Source: Microvirga sp. (GTDB taxonomy: Bacteria; Pseudomonadota; Alphaproteobacteria; Rhizobiales; Beijerinckiaceae). Taken from it: a stretch of 64,000 nt of DNA. Both the position numbers and the translations under genes were made by a program. This document shows positions 28,290 through 36,039 of the stretch, one piece after another (positions within the stretch are counted from its first letter, which is position 1; each line of letters opens with the position of its first letter). The notes under the pieces were generated by a model, which saw only the letters and a program-made list of their open reading frames with translations, was not told the DNA's origin and made no database searches. Location: NCBI GenBank assembly GCA_022241475.1, contig JAKOMT010000002.1, positions 163,066 to 227,065 of the forward strand, in the 5' to 3' direction.

Positions 28290-28802
28290 TCAATTGGGCT
28301 GCGGCTGATCGAGATCGACGTCCGCGTATTCGAGCGGCTCCGCCCGCGTGTCATGGACTCCCTTGATCAGGCGAAGGACCTCGACCGCGACGGGCCACGG
28401 CAGAGCCTGATTGATTCGAAGGAAGGCGTCCCCGTTGCCGAGATCCTCGACTTCGATCGCGCGGTCGGACCGCGAATTCGCCGCCACTTCGGCCGAGGCG
28501 TCGTCGTAGGCGTTCTCGCCGATGAGTTCTTGCGTATCGATCCCGAGCACTTTCCCGAGCGCCTCGACATGCGTCATCCGCCTCGGAAGGCTGCGACCCT
28601 TTGCGTATGACCAGACGCTGACGTCGCTGATGCGCACGCCCGGCGGCAGGTGCTCCTGCGCGCGACGGGCAGTCTCCTTATAGGTCAGACCGCTGCGCTT
28701 GATGGCGCTCCAAAGACGATCGGCGAAAACGTCTTTGTCGATGGGTAGCGTTCTTTCTTTTCCAGACCTTACATCTGAAGAATTCATTGAACGACGCTGC
28801 AT
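28290..28802 (-). CDS. Helix-turn-helix (XRE-like) transcriptional regulator
   Basis: A 170-aa regulator. The N-terminal helix-turn-helix runs from about residue 22 to 85: FADRLWSAIKRSGLTYKETA, then RISDVSVWSYAKGRSLPR as recognition region, then HVEALGKVLGID. The C-terminal 80 residues are acidic and probably serve in dimerisation or sensing. The ATG at 28802 has AGAGG 7 nt upstream, inside the end of the preceding 77-aa gene, whose TGA overlaps it (TGATG). The two genes are therefore probably translated together. Likely autoregulated, given the TTAA-rich sites upstream of the pair, but the targets are unknown. Confidence 0.8.
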   Translation of the reverse strand: MQRRSMNSSDVRSGKERTLPIDKDVFADRLWSAIKRSGLTYKETARRAQEHLPPGVRISDVSVWSYAKGRSLPRRMTHVEALGKVLGIDTQELIGENAYDDASAEVAANSRSDRAIEVEDLGNGDAFLRINQALPWPVAVEVLRLIKGVHDTRAEPLEYADVDLDQPQPN

Positions 28803-29035
28803 CACACGACCTCTTTTATGAAATGATCTGAGCCAACGAATCCAGGAACAACGTTCTCTTTGAAAATAGACATTTCCGAGGAAGACAAACTTTCATCACG
28901 CAATTTCCGCATCAACTCAAGTTTAGCTCGACGCCTCTTGGCAAAATGACTTCCACCGACATTCTGGTAGCGGCTCGTTCCGACGCCGATGATCGATCGC
29001 GACCTGTCGATTCGCACGATTTCCGCTTGCATCAT
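28802..29035 (-). CDS. Small basic protein coupled to the helix-turn-helix regulator, unknown
   Basis: A 77-aa protein (MMQAEIVRIDRSRSIIGVGT start) with a basic middle (FAKRRRAKLELMRKLRDE) and no cysteine, signal peptide or membrane segment. The frame is open to 29218, but the upstream stretch looks noncoding, so the ATG pair at 29035 is chosen; its ribosome site is weak. The stop overlaps the regulator's ATG. Base composition is clearly more A+T-rich than in neighbouring genes. I do not recognise it. A toxin-antitoxin-like or regulator-modulator relation to the next gene is possible but unproven. Confidence 0.5.
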   Translation of the reverse strand: MMQAEIVRIDRSRSIIGVGTSRYQNVGGSHFAKRRRAKLELMRKLRDESLSSSEMSIFKENVVPGFVGSDHFIKEVV

Positions 29036-29067
29036 CTTAACATCTGTCAATCTTAACGAAAAGTTAA
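29036..29067 (-). promoter_or_regulatory. CtrA-like box and TTAAC repeats before the small-ORF/regulator pair
   Basis: CTTAAC occurs at 29036-29041 and 29052-29057, 16 bp apart. The second overlaps TTAACGAAAAGTTAA (29053-29067), which matches the CtrA consensus TTAA-N7-TTAA. It sits directly upstream of the ATG at 29035, where it could act as promoter or operator. Binding by CtrA or by the encoded regulator is inference. Confidence 0.4.
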
Positions 29068-29355
29068 AAAGGGGGAAGGCGTCACGAAAATAGACTGTAC
29101 TCCCGAAGCAACCTCCGGGAGACCGGCCACAACTCGAATGTAGTCCCGAATTCCGACAGCTCATGACACAGTTGTATCCCGTTTGGCACATGAAGCCGGG
29201 CGTCGCGCACAGGATCACGCCGCCTCATACGCTGCCAAGCGGCATTCATTCCGCATAAATTTACGTATTTTTACATAAAAACAATGCAGCGATGTCGCGG
29301 GGAAGAGCGCCCGGGCGCCCGAATCGGCGTACGCCGCCCCGATCGAGCAAGTTCG
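29068..29355. other. A+T-rich intergenic region
   Basis: About 290 bp between two genes read leftwards, with no convincing gene. The frame of the small protein is open across part of it but has Cys-rich, unlikely composition. Around 29255-29285 there is a marked A+T-rich stretch (TTTACGTATTTTTACATAAA) that could hold a promoter. I see no terminal repeats or att-like duplications. Confidence 0.45.
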
Positions 29356-30423
29356 TCAGAAAACCGGATTTTCGAGCCCGACGCTCGCTCTAAGCAGGGC
29401 GACGACGCGCTCCCACGTCGCTCCCGGCGACACGCCGTATCGCAGTCCTTCGCCGGCGATTCCGTCGGCCTCGTCCAATGGCCAGGCGAGGCCCCACTGG
29501 CCCGTGATCGACTCCCCCGGAGCGCCGTAGCGCATGTCTCCGAGACGCAGCCAGCGCCGGCCGCCCTCGTCGGCGACGATGTGGGGATGAACCACGGAGG
29601 AGGCGAAGCGCCGATAGCGCGCGCCTTCGGGCGTCGCGAGCGCCGTTGCGGCGAGCGCCTCGGCCGCGGGGTCGCGCTCAATCGCAATCCAGGTGATCGG
29701 CTGCGGATTGAGCGTCGAGACGAACCCCACATGCCGCGCCGTCGCGCCTTCGAGCGTCACCCGACGCAGCCAGGGCGTGAACATCGTCGTCGAAGCGGCG
29801 ACGACGCTGGCTTCACGGATTTGGGGCGAGCCCTCGGCGCGGGCCAGCGCGAGCGCCCGGTGGTGCTGCGTCAGGCCGAGCCCGAGATAGGCCGTCGACA
29901 AGACGAGCCCCGCCACGAGCGCCTTGCGCGCGCCCGCATCGCGCCACCCCGCGCGCCACGCCACGAGGAGGGCGGCGACGAGCATCAGCGTATAGACGGG
30001 ATCGATGATCGGAACGGCGGGAAGCGCGAAACGCCGGGCGGAAAAGGGGGCGAGGAGTTGCGTGCCGTAGACGGTGAACAGATCGAGCAGCGGATGGGTG
30101 AAGATGCTCAAGATCCAGACGAGCGCCCATGAGGCGTAAAGTCCCCTCGCCTCTTCTCCGCGACGTCGTAATCGGGCGGCGTGAACGCGCGCGCAGATCC
30201 AGGCGAGCGCGGATCCGACCACCGGACCGAAGAACAGCGAATGCGTGACGCCCCGATGGACGTCCCAGAAATCGACGGATCCGGGCCGTGTCGGCCAGAA
30301 CACGTCGAGATCCGGGATCAATCCCCCGACGGCTCCGGCGGCGGGCGCGATCCAGCCGAGGCGAGGGGCCCCCACGGCGCCGCCGACGGCGGCGCCCAGA
30401 AGGATCTGGGTAAGCGTGTCCAT
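29356..30423 (-). CDS. DUF457 (YdjM-like) membrane protein, annotated as metal-dependent hydrolase
   Basis: A 355-aa protein of the DUF457/YdjM family. The N-terminal 190 residues hold four or five membrane helices with conserved polar motifs (GGLIPDLDVF, HRGVTHSLFFG, THPLLDLFTVYG). The Asp and His residues in these motifs are why the family is labelled metal-dependent hydrolase, and they resemble the PAP2/phospholipase pattern. The C-terminal 150 residues are soluble. No activity is established. It is followed by the sugar dehydrogenase gene on the other side of 30424-30439, both read leftwards. Confidence 0.82.
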   Translation of the reverse strand: MDTLTQILLGAAVGGAVGAPRLGWIAPAAGAVGGLIPDLDVFWPTRPGSVDFWDVHRGVTHSLFFGPVVGSALAWICARVHAARLRRRGEEARGLYASWALVWILSIFTHPLLDLFTVYGTQLLAPFSARRFALPAVPIIDPVYTLMLVAALLVAWRAGWRDAGARKALVAGLVLSTAYLGLGLTQHHRALALARAEGSPQIREASVVAASTTMFTPWLRRVTLEGATARHVGFVSTLNPQPITWIAIERDPAAEALAATALATPEGARYRRFASSVVHPHIVADEGGRRWLRLGDMRYGAPGESITGQWGLAWPLDEADGIAGEGLRYGVSPGATWERVVALLRASVGLENPVF

Positions 30424-30439
30424 GCAGTGGCGGGCTTTC

Positions 30440-31612
30440 TCAGCGATCGGCCGGGGAAAGACGCAGGATGCGCCCGTCCGGATTATCCGTAAGCAGATAG
30501 ATCAATCCGTCCGGCCCCGTCCGGACGTCGCGGATTCGCTCGCCCAGATCGGCGAGAAGGCGCTCCTCGCCGACGATGGCGGAGCCGTCGACGCTCAGGC
30601 GCGCGAGATGCTGGCCCGCGAGCGCTCCGACGAAGACGTCTCCCCGCCATTCGGGGAAGGCGTCGCCCTCGTAGAAGGTCAGGCCGGAGGGGGCGATCGA
30701 CGGATCCCAGTAATAGACCGGCTGCTCCATGTCGGGACGGCTCGTTCCCTCGCCGATGGCGCCTCCGGAATAGTGACGGCCGAAGGAGATGACAGGCCAG
30801 CCGTAATTCAGGCCGGCCTCGGGAATGTTGATTTCATCGCCGCCGCGCGCGCCGTGCTCGACCGTCCAGAGCTCGCCCGTGGCGGGATTGATCGCGGCGC
30901 CCTGGATGTTGCGATGCCCGATCGACCAGATTTCGGCCGCCCAGCCCTCCCGGCTCTCGCCCGGATTGCCCGCGGGGACGGAACCGTCCGGGTCGATCCG
31001 CATAACGGCGCCGATGTGGTTGGCGGGCTCCTGCGCGTCGTCGGAGCGGTCGCCCCGGTCGCCGGCCGTGACGAAGAGCGCTCCGTCCGGCGCAAAGGCG
31101 AGACGCCCGCCGAAATGGCGGCCGCCCGCGACCGCCGGCTCCTGGCGGAAGATCATCTCGGCGTCGCGCAGGGCGAGGCCTTCCGCGTCGAGCCGCCCGC
31201 GCGCGACCGCCAGCGCGGCGCCGCCGTCGCGCGCCTCGGCGAAGGCCAGATAGATGAGGCCGTTATCGGCGAAATCAGGATCGAGCGCGACGTCGAGAAG
31301 ACCGCCCTGTCCGCTCGCGGCGACCGCCGGCGTGCCGGAAATCGGCTGCGACAGCGCGCCGTCGGGCGTGACGACCCGCAGGCGACCGGCTCGCTCAGTC
31401 ACGAGCATCGCGCCGTCTGGCAGGAAGGCGAGCCCCCATGGATGCTCGAGCCCGGAGGCGAGCGTTTCGACGTTCACGGGGCCGGATTCCGTTTGAAAAA
31501 CGTCGGCGGCGGCCGGCGCGGCGCCGGCGACGAGAGCGGCGAGCGCGAGACCGGCGCTGGACGGAAGGGCTGACGGCTTGCGCCGGTCGGCGTGCGGCAT
31601 GGGGTTCGCCAT
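30440..31612 (-). CDS. Periplasmic PQQ-dependent aldose sugar dehydrogenase (YliI-like)
   Basis: A 390-aa six-bladed beta-propeller of the soluble glucose/sorbosone dehydrogenase family. A signal peptide (LPSSAGLALAALVAGAAPAA, cleavage near residue 37) sends it to the periplasm. Typical motifs are LEHPWGLAFLPDG, GGLLDVALDPDF, GGRHFGGRLAFAPDG, GHRNIQG and GDEINIPEAGLNYGWP. It is expected to oxidise aldose sugars with PQQ as cofactor; no PQQ biosynthesis genes are in the window. GAGGAGA precedes the ATG at 31612. It ends 16 bp from the DUF457 gene, so the two may share a transcript. Confidence 0.92.
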   Translation of the reverse strand: MANPMPHADRRKPSALPSSAGLALAALVAGAAPAAADVFQTESGPVNVETLASGLEHPWGLAFLPDGAMLVTERAGRLRVVTPDGALSQPISGTPAVAASGQGGLLDVALDPDFADNGLIYLAFAEARDGGAALAVARGRLDAEGLALRDAEMIFRQEPAVAGGRHFGGRLAFAPDGALFVTAGDRGDRSDDAQEPANHIGAVMRIDPDGSVPAGNPGESREGWAAEIWSIGHRNIQGAAINPATGELWTVEHGARGGDEINIPEAGLNYGWPVISFGRHYSGGAIGEGTSRPDMEQPVYYWDPSIAPSGLTFYEGDAFPEWRGDVFVGALAGQHLARLSVDGSAIVGEERLLADLGERIRDVRTGPDGLIYLLTDNPDGRILRLSPADR

Positions 31613-31720
31613 GTCGTTCTCCTCGGGTTCGTTGCGGTTCGGATCGTCCACCGTCACCTATCCCCTCGCCGCGTTCTGTCAAGGCTGACAAGGGGCGCGA
31701 CCGGGGGTGGAGCGCCCGGG

Positions 31721-31745
31721 GGAACAAAGTCGGCGCGGCCGAGTT
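31721..31745 (+). promoter_or_regulatory. Candidate EcfG-type (general stress) promoter
   Basis: GGAAC (31721-31725), a 16-bp spacer and AGTT (31742-31745). The alphaproteobacterial EcfG consensus is GGAAC-N16/17-CGTT, so this has one mismatch. It lies 75 bp before the YqjE-like gene, a protein type often found under general stress control. Confidence 0.4.
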
Positions 31746-31819
31746 GTCCTTCGGCTGATCAATCCACGAGACGACGCAGTGGGCTGGTTTGAACGATTTC
31801 GCTGGGGAGCAAAGCCACC

Positions 31820-32227
31820 ATGAACCATGACCGCAGCTCGGAACGCGCTGCCGGACTCGACGCGTTGTTCGCCGAAGCGGCGTCCGCGGCGACCGAACTC
31901 GCGCGCGGCGAGATGGCGCTTCTGCGCCGCGAACTCGCGTCGAACACGCAGCGCTTCGCCGGCGGTCTGGTCGCAGCCGTCGTCGCCGCGTTCTGCGGAT
32001 TGATCGCGCTTGCGCTCGCCTGCCTCGCGCTCGTCGAATGGCTGGCGCCGATCATGGAGTCGCGGGCCCTGGCGGCGCTCGTGGTCGCCGCGATCGCTCT
32101 GGCGCTCGCCATACCGTGCATGCTCTTCGCTCGCGCGCGTCTCTCCGCCGACATCCTCGACCCGCGTCGGACGCGATACTCGCTCGCGGCCGCCGGCTCG
32201 CAGCTGCGACGGAGCCTGCGTCGATGA
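31820..32227 (+). CDS. YqjE/holin superfamily III-like membrane protein
   Basis: A 135-aa membrane protein. An amphipathic N-terminal helix (ELARGEMALLRRELASNTQR) precedes two membrane helices (FAGGLVAAVVAAFCGLIALA and LAALVVAAIALALAIPCMLF). This is the layout of the phage-holin superfamily III/YqjE proteins, which in bacterial genomes are housekeeping envelope proteins rather than phage lysis genes. GGGGAGC lies upstream of the ATG. The stop overlaps the next gene (ATGA). A stress-related envelope role is inferred from the partner and the candidate promoter. Confidence 0.8.
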   Translation: MNHDRSSERAAGLDALFAEAASAATELARGEMALLRRELASNTQRFAGGLVAAVVAAFCGLIALALACLALVEWLAPIMESRALAALVVAAIALALAIPCMLFARARLSADILDPRRTRYSLAAAGSQLRRSLRR

Positions 32228-33111
32228 GCAAGCAGATGGACAAGCTCGAACGCGACGTAGCCCTGGCGCGCGACCGTCTCACGTCGGCGGTTCGGGGCAT
32301 TGAAGCGCGCCTGACGCCCGCCGGGCTCGCAGACGAGGTGCTCAAGGGCTTCATGAACCACGACGGGCGAGCGCCGGGCGCTACCGGTGGCCGCTCACTT
32401 ACGATGCTGGCGGGTTACGCCGGTCTGAAATTCGCCCTCGGACGACTGAAAGCGCGCGAAGCCGCGCGCGCGGCGCCCGAGCACGATGATGCGTGGCGCA
32501 TGTCGCCCATGGAGGAAAGAATGGCTGAAGACAGGAAGAACGACAAATCCGATCGCACCCGCCCCAGCGGCGCGCCCGGGACCTATTCGACCAACCCCGC
32601 GGCCGATGTCGCGGACTCGATCGCAGAGAACGCTCGTCACGTGGCGCGGCGCGCCAGCGAGGCGGCGTCTGACGTCGTCGACGAAGCGCGCGGCGCTACG
32701 GAAGAGGTGGTCGAGGAGCTTCGCGAGCGAGGCCGCGAGGCTCTCGACGAAGGCATGCGCAGAGGTCGGCGCGGCTATGAGCGCGTGCGGGATCGGGCGT
32801 CCGAGACGTTCGAGGAAACGCGCGAGCAGGCCGAGCATGCGGCGGAATGGGCTCGCGAAGGCTTCGAAGAGGCCGGAGCCTGGGCCGAGGAACGCTATCA
32901 CGACGCTGCCGAAATGGGACGCCGCGGGTATCGTGAAGCTCAGCGCTTCGCCCATGGCAATCCCCTCGCCGTCGGCGCGATCGGGCTCGCCGCCGGCCTG
33001 ATCGTCGGCGTGCTGCTCGCACGCGGCGGAACCCAAGAACCGCCGCCGCGCCGCGCAGGCGTCAGGCCGCGCGACGATTACGATTACGACGATCGCGGTC
33101 GGCGCCGCTGA
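32224..33111 (+). CDS. DUF3618-containing helical envelope protein
   Basis: A 295-aa protein. Residues 5-40 form the DUF3618 motif (LERDVALARDRLTSAVRGIE). Residues 120-260 are a long, highly charged amphipathic helix with apolipoprotein/LEA-like composition, full of Glu, Arg and Ala and with repeated REAxxxG and EERYxxA patterns. A membrane segment follows (NPLAVGAIGLAAGLIVGVLL, about 260-280), then a basic, Asp/Tyr-rich tail. It starts within the YqjE gene (ATGA). Similar helical proteins are linked to desiccation or envelope stress in alphaproteobacteria, which is inference here. Confidence 0.8.
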   Translation: MSKQMDKLERDVALARDRLTSAVRGIEARLTPAGLADEVLKGFMNHDGRAPGATGGRSLTMLAGYAGLKFALGRLKAREAARAAPEHDDAWRMSPMEERMAEDRKNDKSDRTRPSGAPGTYSTNPAADVADSIAENARHVARRASEAASDVVDEARGATEEVVEELRERGREALDEGMRRGRRGYERVRDRASETFEETREQAEHAAEWAREGFEEAGAWAEERYHDAAEMGRRGYREAQRFAHGNPLAVGAIGLAAGLIVGVLLARGGTQEPPPRRAGVRPRDDYDYDDRGRRR

Positions 33112-33119
33112 CGTAACGA

Positions 33120-35951
33120 TCAGACGGCGAGCGCCGGCGTCGGCGCCGGGCTCGCCGTCTCGAACGCGTCGGGAAAGCGGTCGGCCAGCGCGGCGAGAGC
33201 GAGATCGAGCCTCGCCCTGACGCCGGCGAGCGTGGCCTCGTCCGGCGAAACGCCCTGCTCCCGCGCCTGAGCCTCGACGTCTTGCAGGAAATCCGCGAGG
33301 ACGACCGCTCCCATATTGGCGCTCATCGACTTCAGAGCATGCGCCGCCGACGCGCTCGCCTGCGCGTCCGCGCCGGACGCGGCTTCCACGAGTTCGTCCA
33401 GCGCGCGCGGAGCGTTGTCGCGATAGAGGCCGACGACGCGCGCCAGGAAACCCGAGCCGGCCGATCCGGCCATTTCCACGAGTTGTTCGATCGTGTCGGG
33501 ATCGAGCGCCTGCGAGAGACCTTGCTCCGGCTCGGAATCAGGGCGAGCGGCGGCCGCTGCGGATTGCTTCGGGGCGTCCGAGTATCGAGCCGCAGACGCG
33601 GCTTCCGGCGTCAGGAAGGCCGCGAGGGTCTCTCCGAGTTTCACGACCGTGAAGGGCTTGTGCAGGATCGCGTCCATCCCGGCTGCGCGCCAGCCCTCCG
33701 CATCCGCGCCCACGACATGAGCGGTGAGCGCGACGATCGGCGTCCGCGCCCGGCCGGCGGCCTCTTCGACGGCGCGGATGCGTCGGGCGGCCTCGTAGCC
33801 GTCCATTTCGGGCATCGAGACGTCCATCAAGATGAGATCGAAGGTCCCTTCGCGGGCGGCGCCGAGCGCCTCGCGCCCGTTCGTCACGGTCTCCGGCTCG
33901 ACGCCGTAACGGGCGAGCGCCGCGATCGCGACTTCCCGGTTGACCGGGCTGTCGTCGGCGACGAGGATTCTGGAGCGTGAGAAGCGCGGCAGTTCGCCCG
34001 CTGGCGCGCTGGCGGCGCCGGTCGGCTTTGCGAGCGGCGCTCCGCTTCTGATGCGGGACAGCAGAGCGCCCGTTTCCTGCGCCGAGAGCGGCCTGCGCAA
34101 GAGCGTGTCGGCGAGGCCGCGCGCAAGCGCCTCCTCTCCGACCGGATCGCCGAAACTCGCCAGCGCGACGACGCCGAGCGCCCGCTCCGGCCGCGTTCCG
34201 ACCGCGAGGAGATCGTCCGCGTCGGCGAGCCAGTACCCGGGAGGAGGATCGGCCGCGATTTCGGGATGGCCCGCGTCGATCACCGCAAAAGCGCCGGCTC
34301 TCGCAAAGGCGCCGAGCGCTTCGCGCGTCGCCGCGCCGCGCGCGCAGAAGAGCAGCGGAGCCGGGGCCGGCTCGTCTGGCGTGGAATCGGCGCGCCCGGC
34401 GTCGAGCGCCGCGAGCGGAACCGAGAAGAAGAAGCGCGAGCCGCGGCCGCTCTCGCTCTCGACGCCGATCTCGCCGCCCATCGCTTCCACGAGGCGCTTG
34501 CAGATCGACAGTCCGAGGCCCGTTCCGCCGAACTGGCGCGTGGTCGACTGGTCGGCCTGCGAGAACGCGTCGAAGATCGCGCCGAGCTTCTCGGCCGGGA
34601 TGCCGATGCCGGTATCCTCGACACCGACGAGCAGCCGCCCCGGATCGGCCCCGTCGCGCCCGATCCGCACGAGCACATGGCCGCTCTTGGTGAATTTGAT
34701 CGCGTTGCCGACGAGGTTGGACACGACCTGCGTCAGGCGCGTGGGATCGCCTGAAACCGCCACCGGCGCGTCGGGCTCGATCACGGCGGCGAGGTCGAGG
34801 CCCGCGGCGCGGGCGCGCTCGCCGAACAGCGCGGTGACCGTGTCGGCGACGTCGCGCAGATCGACCCTGGTCTCCTCCAGCTCCAGCTTGCCGGACTCGA
34901 CCTTGGCGAAATCGAGGATGTCGTTGATGATCGACAGGAGCGATTGGCCGGAACGGGCGATCACTTCTGCGTAGCGCCGCTGGCGTTCGGGCAGTTCGGA
35001 ACCGGCGAGAAGCTCCGCCATCACGAGCATTCCGTTCATGGGCGTGCGGATTTCATGGCTCATCGTGGCGAGGAAGTCCGACTTCGCCCGGCTCGCCTCC
35101 TCGGCGACGTCCTTCGCCTCGAGCAGATCCTGGGTCCGCGCCGCCACGTCGTCCTCCAGACGCTCCCTGTGGCGTGCGAGGCGATCGTCGCGTTTGCGGA
35201 TCTCGCCGATCATGGTGTTGAAGCTCAGCGCGAGCTGCCCGATTTCGTCGTTGCTCGTCACGGGCGCGCGGGCGTCGTAATCATGGCTCAGGCGCACGCT
35301 CGTCATCGTTTGCGCGAGCGCCATCAACGGTCGCGTGATCTGTCGCTGCATACGGATCGAGATCAGGAGCCCGATCGCCGCCGCGAGACCCGTCGTCAGA
35401 AGGCCCATCAGGATCAGCTCGATCAGGCGCTCGCGAAGTTCGCCCGTGTCGCTGACGAGCGTGATCTCTCCGACGCGGTTCCCGCCGGAGATCACCGGGG
35501 TGCGCACGAGCACCGAACTGCTGCGCGCGAGCGCGAGAGGCGAGAAGGCGATGCCCTCGCCGATATCGAGATCGCCGTCGAGGCGGACGCCGTCGCCGAG
35601 CTCCGCGATCAGCGCGCCACGCGCGTCGCGCACGGCGGCGTAGGTCAAAGTCGGAACGCGTCCGATCGCGCGGATGGCCTGAAGCACCGCGTGTCGATCG
35701 CGGGCCTCGATCGCCTGGGCGGCGGCCGCGCCGAACACATGCGACGCGACGAGGAGCTCGCCGCGCTTTTGAGATCCGTAGCGCTCGATCTCACGCCAAA
35801 GGCCGACGCCGGAGCCGATCAGCAAGGCTACGCCGACGGCGATCAGCACGAGGCGGCCGATCTTCCAGTTGATGGAACGATGTCTTCTCACCGACGCCCC
35901 GAGAGTCCCCAATCCGTCTTCGACTATCGTCGATATGCGTAAGTGATCCAT
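33120..35951 (-). CDS. Hybrid sensor histidine kinase with REC and HPt domains (BarA-type)
   Basis: About 943 aa. Two membrane helices (about residues 33-52 and 180-199) bound a periplasmic sensor. HAMP, coiled coil, HisKA (SHEIRTPMNG, His299) and HATPase (NLVGNAIKFT, DTGIGIP, GTGLGLSI) follow. A degenerate REC-like segment (about 545-665) comes next, then an intact REC with Asp in ILMDVSMPEMDGYEAARRIR, and a C-terminal HPt with AHALKSMSANMG. This is a complete His-Asp-His relay in one protein. The ATG at 35951 is chosen because the earlier open frame is antisense to the next gene; no strong ribosome site is seen. It is divergent from a response regulator gene 88 bp away, its likely partner. 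Confidence 0.9.
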   Translation of the reverse strand: MDHLRISTIVEDGLGTLGASVRRHRSINWKIGRLVLIAVGVALLIGSGVGLWREIERYGSQKRGELLVASHVFGAAAAQAIEARDRHAVLQAIRAIGRVPTLTYAAVRDARGALIAELGDGVRLDGDLDIGEGIAFSPLALARSSSVLVRTPVISGGNRVGEITLVSDTGELRERLIELILMGLLTTGLAAAIGLLISIRMQRQITRPLMALAQTMTSVRLSHDYDARAPVTSNDEIGQLALSFNTMIGEIRKRDDRLARHRERLEDDVAARTQDLLEAKDVAEEASRAKSDFLATMSHEIRTPMNGMLVMAELLAGSELPERQRRYAEVIARSGQSLLSIINDILDFAKVESGKLELEETRVDLRDVADTVTALFGERARAAGLDLAAVIEPDAPVAVSGDPTRLTQVVSNLVGNAIKFTKSGHVLVRIGRDGADPGRLLVGVEDTGIGIPAEKLGAIFDAFSQADQSTTRQFGGTGLGLSICKRLVEAMGGEIGVESESGRGSRFFFSVPLAALDAGRADSTPDEPAPAPLLFCARGAATREALGAFARAGAFAVIDAGHPEIAADPPPGYWLADADDLLAVGTRPERALGVVALASFGDPVGEEALARGLADTLLRRPLSAQETGALLSRIRSGAPLAKPTGAASAPAGELPRFSRSRILVADDSPVNREVAIAALARYGVEPETVTNGREALGAAREGTFDLILMDVSMPEMDGYEAARRIRAVEEAAGRARTPIVALTAHVVGADAEGWRAAGMDAILHKPFTVVKLGETLAAFLTPEAASAARYSDAPKQSAAAAARPDSEPEQGLSQALDPDTIEQLVEMAGSAGSGFLARVVGLYRDNAPRALDELVEAASGADAQASASAAHALKSMSANMGAVVLADFLQDVEAQAREQGVSPDEATLAGVRARLDLALAALADRFPDAFETASPAPTPALAV

Positions 35952-36039
35952 TAAGGGCTGAAGAATTTCATTAACCGCGACGGTTAGGGCGAAAATAACA
36001 TTTAGGGTTGTAATTCGAAATTCTGGTAGGGAACCCGCG
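35952..36039. promoter_or_regulatory. Shared divergent control region of the phosphorelay genes
   Basis: An A+T-rich 88-bp gap holding TAACCG (35972-35977) facing CGGTTA (35981-35986), and TTAGGG repeated at 35984-35989 and 36002-36007. GAATTTC and GAAATTC arms lie further out. These are possible operator elements for coordinated control of both genes. Confidence 0.35.

Noticed and set aside
27070..28308. A 412-aa open frame on the plus strand
   Set aside because: Shadow of the CYTH-like gene; Arg/Asp/Gly-rich with no domain, while the minus-strand product has normal composition.
29255..29290. A+T-rich stretch as an attachment site or island border
   Set aside because: No integrase, tRNA gene or flanking direct repeat was found.
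31820..32227. Holin-like gene as a prophage remnant
   Set aside because: No other phage gene is near. The YqjE-type family with a DUF3618 partner is a chromosomal envelope pair.
35984..36007. TTAGGG repeats as something structural
   Set aside because: Only two copies 18 bp apart; treated as possible regulatory elements, nothing more.
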